This document shows positions 55,996-64,000 of a DNA stretch of 64,000 bases, in pieces. The stretch lies in NCBI RefSeq assembly GCF_000264905.1, contig NW_006763131.1:1522971-1586970 (forward strand). Reading direction: 5' to 3'. This DNA is from Stereum hirsutum FP-91666 SS1. Taxonomy: Eukaryota > Basidiomycota > Agaricomycetes > Russulales > Stereaceae. The notes beneath the pieces were generated by a model. The model was not told the origin of the DNA and did no database searches. It worked only from the letters and a program-made list of their open reading frames with translations. How positions within the stretch are numbered: position 1 is the stretch's first letter; every line of letters starts with the position of its first letter. The position numbers and the translations under genes are program-made.

Positions 55996-58900
55996 CTACG
56001 ACCTCTTCTCTACTGTCCCATCCACAGGTGATGGTGGGTACCGACAATACCTATCCGAGATAAACGTAACAGTCCACGTCCCTACGAGAGGAAAAAAAAC
56101 CCCCACGTCAGTTTCCTCTTGTCCAGTTGTGGTAATAGTGTAGACTCACCCTCCATAGCCGAGAAGATAGTATACTCATTCGTCGTGACTCCAGAGACCG
56201 TATGTGTCTCTAGGACCTTCCCAGGCCTACCATCTTTCTTCGCTGCCGGTTCCGCCCGTTGATAAGTGAACGTGAATGGCGGCTCGCCGATGAGCGTGAA
56301 CTTGATCTTCGCTTGGTCGCCTATCCAATTTTACCACACCACACACACGCACACGTGCATTAGCTTCATGGAGTCCAAGTAAAGCAGATAGAAGTGAAAG
56401 GAAGGCACCTTCGTGGATATCATCGTAGTAGTATCCTCCGTGTCCGACCTGGGCCGAAGGAAGCTGATGAACGGTGTATCCCAAGTCTGTGACGGCCGCT
56501 TTGCACATCTTGTGCTGGTGCGCGATAGACGTGATCTTGAACTCTCCGGGCTGTTGTAACGTGAGCGAGAACGGCGAGACTTTCGCTTCTGACGTGTGCG
56601 TCCTGCCGTTCGCGCGATATCTACAGTAGTAAAATCAGGATAAGCCGTCCACGCTTGAAGAAAAAAATTCCAGAAAGAGAACGAGAGACAAACCCGATAG
56701 TCCACGGCGGAATCCCCTCCAACTGGAACTGCGCCGCCTCCCCGACACAGAAATGTTCCCTCCTATCGAACGGCACGATCGCCGCCGACTCCGCCACGTC
56801 CACCCAGATCGACCGTTCCCTCAACTCCGGCACCGTCTCCTCACAATGCGACGCGTCCGCCACAGACTCAATCGTCACCAGATGCTTGCCCACCGAATCG
56901 AACGTGTGGTTCGCGAGGTTCAGTTTCCAGACGTGGTCCGAGACGGTGACTTGTTCAGTCGTGGTCTTGCTCGTCGCGAGGTTCTTGATGGAGAGGTCGA
57001 GGGTGAAGGGGGGCGTGCCCTGGAGCACGATCGTCCCGTCGCTCGAGAATTTATCGAGAGGCGTAAATTTGTCGAAGAGGCAGTATGTGAGGCGGTTGGA
57101 GTTCTTGAACCGGGCTGAAGGACGCGCGAAGACTTCTTGTTCGAAGAGCGGTCGGTCTGAGCGAGGGATGATGGCCGCTCTGTTCTTTGAGAGCGGGTAG
57201 GAGACGTCACCGACTTGTTTTACTTCGTAGTAGATCCGGCCAGGCTCGAGCGTGTTGAGCTGGAAGCGGGTGCGGGATTGGATGCTGTTGAAGGTGGGTT
57301 GGTCGAGCACTTTTGTGCCGCCTGTCTCTGTCGCTCGTGCGATGTTGTACATGATCTGGAACGGCGAACGACCTGACAAAGACAACGGACCGTTGAGTTT
57401 TTTTTAGGTATATATAACGAGGCAGAGGAAATATACCGGTCAGGTCGAGATCGACATGAGCGCTTTGACCTTCACAGATTGGTGGGAGGATGTACGAGTT
57501 GTTGTACGGTTCGTATGTCGCCTTCGTGTCCTTAGCGAGGTGTGCGGACGGTCTTGGTACCCAGTTCACAAGGTACGTGGACTCTTCCAGTGACACCATA
57601 CCAGGGCATTGAGAATCGCGGATCTGATTCCGAAACAACGAAAGCAAGCATCGATAATGAGAACTGAAGACCATGGAACGAGCAAATGGATAGGTTGACG
57701 TACGTCTACGATCTCGTACAAACCCTTTTGCTTGACACGAAGTTGGTCGTTGGGACTGGTGAGGTGTGCGTCGTGATAAGAGTCTGGATTCTCCATGTTG
57801 CGGTATTTCAAAGTCCAAGGCTATGATCACAGTCAGTCAGGATATGGTTTGAAGGCGTACAAGCTTAGATGAATGAGAAGACACGTACCCCATCGCCTGT
57901 CAATCTCAATGGCAGATTGGCTTGCTCGCCTTCCAGGATGGTGACCTGTCGTTTGTCTTTCTTGCCATAGAACTTTGCCGTAGGCTACCAATGCAAACAA
58001 AAGTTAGATCAAACTGGTATCATCGAATCAATACGAGAAAGAAAAAACTGACCTTGATCCTCCTGACGTTCACAGAGATACCAAGCACAGTAAGCGTGCG
58101 CTTGCATTTCGACGAATCCTCCACGCTCACTAAAAGTAGAGAACACAACATCAACGATATGCCAAGGACCAAGGTTCATACTGCCACTCACCGAGGTCAA
58201 TCTCGAAAGTGCCTCCGACCTGGTTGACGGAATCTGGGACAGGAATCTTGAGTGTTTTCCGCTTCGAATCGATCCCCTTGAACGGCGTGATCTCGGAGCC
58301 TTTCGGTCCAACGACCTGCACCTCAAGATCCCAAGGCCCCGAACCCTGTTCACGAACACGAACAAAAAAAATGTGGTCCCGTCAGTCATCGCCGTTAGAC
58401 TTAAATCCACCACCTCTCCACGTCCTCCAACTCACCTCCAACTCGACCTCCACATCCACCGTATTCCCCGAACAACTATTCACCGTCGCCTTTTCCCGTC
58501 CCCTCACGCCCGCCTGCACGAAATGCGCCGTCGCAAGCGGATGCACGACCTGATCAATCGTTGGCCCATCCAGCTCCACTTTGTTATAGTTCGCGTCGGT
58601 GATGTGCGTGAAGGTGTAGACGTAGCGTCCGCTTCGGGGCGGTTGGAGCGTCATTTCGCCGCGCGAGCCCGAAAAGGTTTCGTGTAGTTCGCGGGGGTGT
58701 TCTTTTTCGCGCTGCATGCGGTAGGAGACGCGGAAGGGAGGTGTGCCGTGTAGGACTAGGGAGGCGGCTACGCCTGTGTCTCCGGAACTGTGTTCGTTGA
58801 TTAGCTCGACGGGCGGGAAGGTCGGAATGCAAAAGGGAAAGAGAAAGAGACGTACCATTCGTGAATACGACGCAAGTCGATCTCAGCACTAGGTTTCGGC

Positions 58901-60913
58901 AGCTCCACAACCGCACAAGTCTCCGGACTCAACACATCGCCCTCGCAATACTTCCCCCTCACATCCAAAATCGTATACTCCCCCGGCGCATCCGCGACGA
59001 CCTCGAGCCTCTTCTCCTGCTCCTTCGTCGTGAACGTCTTCTGCCACGGCGACGGCAACTTCTTCGTCTTCTTCTCTTCCTTCGTCAGAAGTGGGGGTTG
59101 ATATTTCACGGTGATGTCCCATGGGGCGTCGAGAGCGTCGGCTTCGTGCGCGGAGGCGGCGAGGGTGACGTCGGAGCCTATGCGCATTTGTTTGGGTTTG
59201 CCGGGTGGGCAGCCGCGGAATGATAGGGTGGGTCGACGGAGGACATGGAGCATGCGACTTGTCTTCGTGCTCGATTCTAGAGCGAGGATGCTCGTGTTTG
59301 AAGTCGAAGGCGAAGATGAAGTGGACTTGAGGGTGAGCGCAGACGAAGGTGGTGGTGCGACGGATTCGACGTTCCCGAGCGCGTCTGTCACGGATTCGAG
59401 AGCATAGACGTGTGTGCCGAGAGCTTCGGCGGATACAGTCAGAGGGACACGGATCTGTTGAGGTGCGGGCCAGAAAGTGGGCGGCTTTGACGTTTCCGAG
59501 TGTTGGGACCGTTCGTCCTGGATGCCTTCCACGAGCGAGTACTCCCGCTTCCCGTTAACTTCTTTGTACCATTTCAGCGTCAGTGGTGGAACGCCATAGA
59601 TACTAAGATCAAGATGGACGTCCTTGTCCTCCGCTACGATCCCGTTCCCGGTAGGCACGCCACACCGGACGTTATCCCCCTTGTCAATAACGTCCCCACC
59701 GACGAACTCCGCACTCGGACAAGGTGTCACAGTGACCCTCGAGCGATATATCCGCGCCTGTGCGCTCGCGTCCCTGACTTCATACATCTCTATCGTTCCC
59801 GGCTTACTGACCCTGATATGCGCGAGCGACTGCGTCTTCTGCAACCGCGCGGCGGAGGACTCGTTCTGGTCGTCTTCCTCATCCTCGTCGTCGTACTCAT
59901 CGTACTCATCATCCTCCGGCTTCGCACCCGATCCAGATCCAGACCCTGAGCCTGATCCTCGGACGAGCTGCATCCCCTTCGTCCTCGCGTCCTCAATAGC
60001 CTTCAGATCCCTCGCATGCAACACAAAACTCTCCACCTTCGCCTTCTCCTTCTCCTTCGACCCCTCCGCATACCCAAGCGGCGTGATATTATACCTCAAC
60101 TGCGTCGGGACGGTGTTATTCAGCAGGACAGGGACGAGGACGTGGCTCGAGGAAGAAGGGAGACAGAAGATTTGGTCGAATGGGTTCAGGCGCGCGGTGC
60201 TGATGGGGGACATGCGGACGGTGTGTTGGCCGAGGAGGTGGGAGTCTGTGGGGCCGTGGGGGGAGGGGGAGAGGAGGCCGAAGGTGAGGAGGGAGAGGAG
60301 GGTGGAGAGGACGGAGGTGCTGCTGGAGGAGTAGGCGTTGACTGCATCTGCATTCGCGTAGGCAGGCAGGGAGAAAAGTAAACGTTAGGTTGAGGGAGTG
60401 GGGATGAGGGTGAGGATGAGGAGAGGGAAGGTACATACTATGTGATGATGCCCCAAAGAAATGGAGCTGGATGCCTCCGAATAATAGACCGTCGAGGAAC
60501 CAGAGACTGAGGACCTGAATCAAGACTATCGACAACGAATAGTTGATCCTCGGTATTCGTAGTTGCGAAAGACCCAGACAGAGCAGGAGATCCACAAAGA
60601 GCCATTTACGACCGAAGTGCTCGGGCGAGTCTGAGAGGAGGTATTGGGCCCAGTCGAATATTTTGATGGCCTTGCAAGTTCAGAAGATGTATGCCACCGT
60701 AATAGGCAATAGGGGAGAATGCAAACAAAGGAAAGTTCGAAGGCGAGTTCGACGCGTGAGTTTGTGGTCGTAGTGAGCGTAGTGAGGAAAAGAAAATGGG
60801 CGTACTTGTACGAGAGCGACAAAGCTTAGGGCGTATAGCCGTTGTGTAGGAACGTCGAAGTACTTTTCAGGGATGAGGGGCTGAGGGCCTGGTGGCGCCT
60901 TGGTGGCCGACAT
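55996..60913 (-). CDS. POM152: Nucleoporin POM152 (pore membrane protein)
   Basis: POM152 is an integral membrane nucleoporin forming the lumenal ring of the nuclear pore. ATG 60913 gives MSATKAPPGPQPLIPEKYFD. Membrane segments follow near residues 25-40, 55-80 and 90-110 (LYALSFVALVQ, WLFVDLLLCLGL, VLIQVLSLWFLDGLLFG). A large lumenal part of Ig-like repeats comes next (HVLVPVLLNNTVPTQLRYNI, HLDLSIYGVPPLTLKWYKEV, VLHGTPPFRVSYRM, LEGIPPWTIGF), the recurring GxPPxx-sY pattern of the family. The end is WTVTFISDRYCRYPPSPVDG then TVEKRS, with TAG at 55998-55996. An unusual GS linker (GSGSGSGSGSG) and an acidic run DDEYDEYDDEDEED occur near residue 240. About ten introns; more than 1,200 residues. 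Confidence 0.9.
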
Positions 60914-61364
60914 CGAGGAGCGTCAGCTTGGCCTATACACAGCCTAAAGTGGTGGTGTGCGTTGCTATTCGTAAGGACGTAAATAATGGACTGGAGAAAC
61001 GCGTATTGAAATCCTGGACGAGAAGCAGGGAGATGGAGTGATGGCGAAGAGGAGGTGAACGTCTCTCGAAATTGTCACGAACGACGCGACGCAAAGTGAA
61101 GCGCGCCTAGACACGTGACGTTGATTATTGTCATTCGCGCCACACGAAACTCGCCACCTCAGCTTTCAGTAGGCCACGACTACTATTACTAAGGAGGAGA
61201 ACTGTTCCAAGAAATCACATGTACATACAAACCCCAATAATCCACAAAAGAAGTAAATAGAGATACGTAGACACCCATCCATCCATCCCACACCAGACCA
61301 ACTCCCTCCACCTCCCGTCCGAATCCTCCCAGGCCCATAAGTACGAGTACAGCAACAAACCCAT
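60914..61364. other. POM152 promoter / thioredoxin 3' flank
   Basis: 451 bases between two minus-strand genes. An E-box with CACGTGACG lies at 61112-61120, 200 bases upstream of the POM152 ATG. No gene is supported. Confidence 0.4.
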
Positions 61365-62236
61365 CTAACTCATATACCAAAACAACAAATAAGCTCCAAT
61401 CAATCCCAACAACACCTTCACCTGCGGGTCCAGATTCGTGAACGCGTTCGCAGGCGAAGGGCCGTCTGCCTTGGCGGGGGAAGGGGAGGAAGAGGAGGAA
61501 GAGCCGAGGGTTTGGCCTTGGCCTGCGAATGCGCTGGAGGTGGATCCGGAGGAATGTTTCGCGAGGGCGCGTTCGATGCCGCTGTGAGTTGAAGCGAGGT
61601 AGGAAGGGAGGGCGAGGGGTGGAGTTAGTAAATGGTCTAGGGTAGGAGGAAGAGGGGGAGGAACAGAGCAGGGTTGGGGCGTATACGATACGTACTTTCT
61701 ATCCGCACCGCGCACTTGATCCACCTTCGTGCTCCCCTTCAAGAAGACGAACGTAGGCCTTGAAAAATTCCAAGTTCCAAGTTCGACATACGCACGCATA
61801 AGTGAGTATCACCCCTCGCACCGGAAGGATAAGTGATAGTGAAAGCTCACATGGCCGACACGCTGTACGAGCTCGCGACCTCCTTCGCAGCATCAACGTC
61901 ACATTTCAGGAAATTGACGTTCGTGTATTTCTTCGAGAGGGATTCGTAGTGCGGGGCGATTGCGTGGCATGGGCCACACCTGTGAGGTGTGAGTAAGCAG
62001 TGGTGCAGCGGAATGATGGTAAGGTACTGAAGGGAGTAGTGTGTTATGCAGTGGTGTTGTACTGATCGTATACGTACCAGGTAGCGTGGAAGTCAATGAC
62101 CTGGAAATATATATGTGGGTGTAAGTGAGTGGGAGTGCCAGGACTTCACGCGATCGAGACTTACGGAGAGTTTGTCCTTGGATTTGGAGAGGATGCCATT
62201 GAGTTGGGACAACGAGGTGATGTGAGTAATAGACAT
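61365..62236 (-). CDS. Thioredoxin-domain protein with C-terminal membrane anchor
   Basis: ATG 62236 gives MSITHITSLSQLNGILSKSK. After introns the thioredoxin core reads [20 protein letters not shown] (redox-active CGPC; the Trp codon is split by an intron), VNFLKCDVDAAKEVAS, AMPTFVFLKGSTKVDQVRGA. A Ser/Ala-rich linker (SSGSTSSAFAGQGQTLGSSS) leads to a hydrophobic end KVLLGLIGAYLLFWYMS. The last 16 residues form a membrane segment directly at the stop codon, fitting a tail-anchored protein with the thioredoxin domain facing the cytosol. The frame stays open upstream of the ATG but homology starts here. Four or five introns. The target membrane (ER, mitochondria) is unknown. Divergent from histone H4. 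Confidence 0.85.
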
Positions 62237-62589
62237 GTTGAAGTCTGCAAACAGTTCACAATTGTAATAATAATGATATGTAGAACGTCTGAGGAGTACG
62301 TGGACGAGAGCAAGCCTTAGCGTGCCTGTGGCGATCGAGTGGCGAAAGCGCGTGAGACGCGACTCGGCAACCCACCGGCACATCACGTGCAAGCCAAACA
62401 CGACCAAGCGTGGCAATGCGCGCACAAAAGGGCGCGTTGAACGCGCGAATCCGCATCTCCGTCTCTTCCTCTCGCCCACCACAACCTCAAGACTTCCCGC
62501 CCCGCCCGCCGCTCTAGTCGTCGGTCGCAGCCTCACTACACACCTCTACACCAACTCATCACTCAACCACCCCCCTACTACTTCTAAAC
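62237..62589. other. Divergent promoter, thioredoxin-like / histone H4
   Basis: 353 bases between two start codons. It carries an E-box CACGTG at 62384-62389 and a GC-rich palindrome at 62432-62446 (separate entry). Confidence 0.5.
62432..62446. promoter_or_regulatory. Palindrome GCGCGTTGAACGCGC upstream of histone H4
   Basis: Seven bases repeated inverted around one G, about 145 bases before the H4 ATG, immediately followed by GAAT so that the opposite strand reads ATTCGCGC. This resembles MBF/E2F cell-cycle elements expected for an S-phase histone gene. The match is by eye. Confidence 0.4.
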
Positions 62590-63110
<521 letters not shown>

Positions 63111-64000
63111 GCGATATAGATTGTCGCTCGGCCCGTCTCCCCTTTTCACTTCTTTGTATCTCAGTACATGTAACATTACTCTGTCTGATCCTATCTCTCC
63201 GACGTTGGCCAATTAATGTGATCAATGACATTCCATATCGTGCGAGTATATTACAATGTTGGAAGGAAAGCGAGTAAGTACAGCGGTCCAAAGCAAAGCG
63301 GTGCGAGGGGAAATCCAAGTGATACAATTATATTACAGTAAGAGCAAAAGTAGCAAGCGTTCGATGACGAGAGGCATCCATATACGGGTATGTTCAAGCT
63401 GACGCGGGATGAGCCAAATGCTCGTAGAAGCGGACGAACTTCCTCACGCCCGGACAGATACGATTGCCCTCCGGGCGCGACCTGGTCCTTTGTCCTCTAT
63501 TAAATTGTCAACCGTTCCTACGTCCTCTTGTTTTATTTGTATGGCACGCGTACATGAAAAAGTCATGCGAGTTCTCTTGGAGTTCTCATTACACCACAGA
63601 AACACAGAGAACTAAGAAGTCACTTCAATGCAGACCATGTACGAAAGCGAGATCAGTGACTCAAAGGATAATACTCTCAGTCTCCGACAGGTGTTAGTAG
63701 TATTTTTCAACTCTGACCATACCTCCTACAAAGTAATATTGATGCAGGCGGGCCACTGCCGCGCCAGGGCTGCGCAAGCTCCGCCCAGCCGCTTCGTGGC
63801 CCGAAGTGGTTTTGTCAACCGATACAATCGTGAACAACTCTCAGTAATCAGTACTCAGTGATAGTGCTTATATGGTCTATCAGGAAAGCTTCACCAGCAG
63901 CCCAAGTCAATAGGCACACTCAGAATTGTTTTAGACCATTGTTTCGATGTATTACCCCACACCATCCGATAACATAGGCCCAACTACAAGGATCTATACA
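63111..64000. other. Right-end region without a supported gene
   Basis: 890 bases after histone H4. It contains the H4 3' flank, short open frames with no recognisable domain, and a GC-rich stem (CGGGCCAC at 63749-63756 with GTGGCCCG at 63796-63803) in otherwise AT-rich sequence. Confidence 0.4.

Noticed and set aside
63749..63803. GC-rich stem near the right edge as a possible tRNA or structured RNA
   Set aside because: Only one 8-base stem is seen; no cloverleaf arms or T-loop sequence fit.

Overview
The window looks like nuclear DNA of a basidiomycete fungus, most likely an Agaricomycete. The coding sequence is dense and on both strands. Most genes are broken by several short GT-AG introns of roughly 50-70 bases, and intergenic spaces are short. 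The gene set is eukaryotic housekeeping (histone H4 with introns, cyclophilin, NEDD8 E2, nucleoporin, gamma-tubulin complex). No rRNA, tRNA, CRISPR or intact transposon was recognised. I support 32 protein-coding genes, the first of them cut by the left edge. Gene ends were joined by hand from splice signals, so exon borders are predictions.

Layout. 1-9.0 kb: 3' part of TRS85/TRAPPC8, an L-serine/threonine dehydratase, an alpha/beta hydrolase and an Ngl2-like exonuclease. 9.4-15.8 kb: an FMN-barrel protein, a DUF4139 (mucoidy-inhibitor-like) protein, two intact tandem ATG12 genes and a divergent coiled-coil orphan. 15.8-17.8 kb: no supported gene. 17.8-28.5 kb: VTA1, an SDR oxidoreductase, a disordered serine-rich protein, an arrestin-like adaptor and a GNAT acetyltransferase. 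28.5-29.7 kb: no supported gene. 29.7-38.8 kb: POP3, dCMP deaminase, TTI1 and a fused para-aminobenzoate synthase. 39-44.4 kb: a 2OG-Fe(II) oxygenase, an inverted-repeat relic, cyclophilin A, UBC12 and a hydroxyisourate hydrolase. 45-54 kb: an F-box protein, RRP1, a TBC protein and GCP4. 54.2-63.1 kb: inorganic pyrophosphatase, POM152, a tail-anchored thioredoxin and histone H4.

The genes do not form a pathway cluster. They share themes (autophagy and membrane traffic: TRS85, two ATG12, VTA1, TBC, arrestin; ubiquitin-like systems: ATG12, UBC12, F-box), but this is probably ordinary gene mixing. The most unusual points are the tandem ATG12 pair with identical intron positions and conserved C-terminal glycine; a pyrophosphatase gene whose first exon carries two in-frame ATGs, the upstream one adding a mitochondrial-type presequence; a TBC domain that appears to lack both catalytic finger residues; a thioredoxin with a C-terminal membrane anchor; and a 38-bp imperfect inverted repeat left between the oxygenase and cyclophilin genes.
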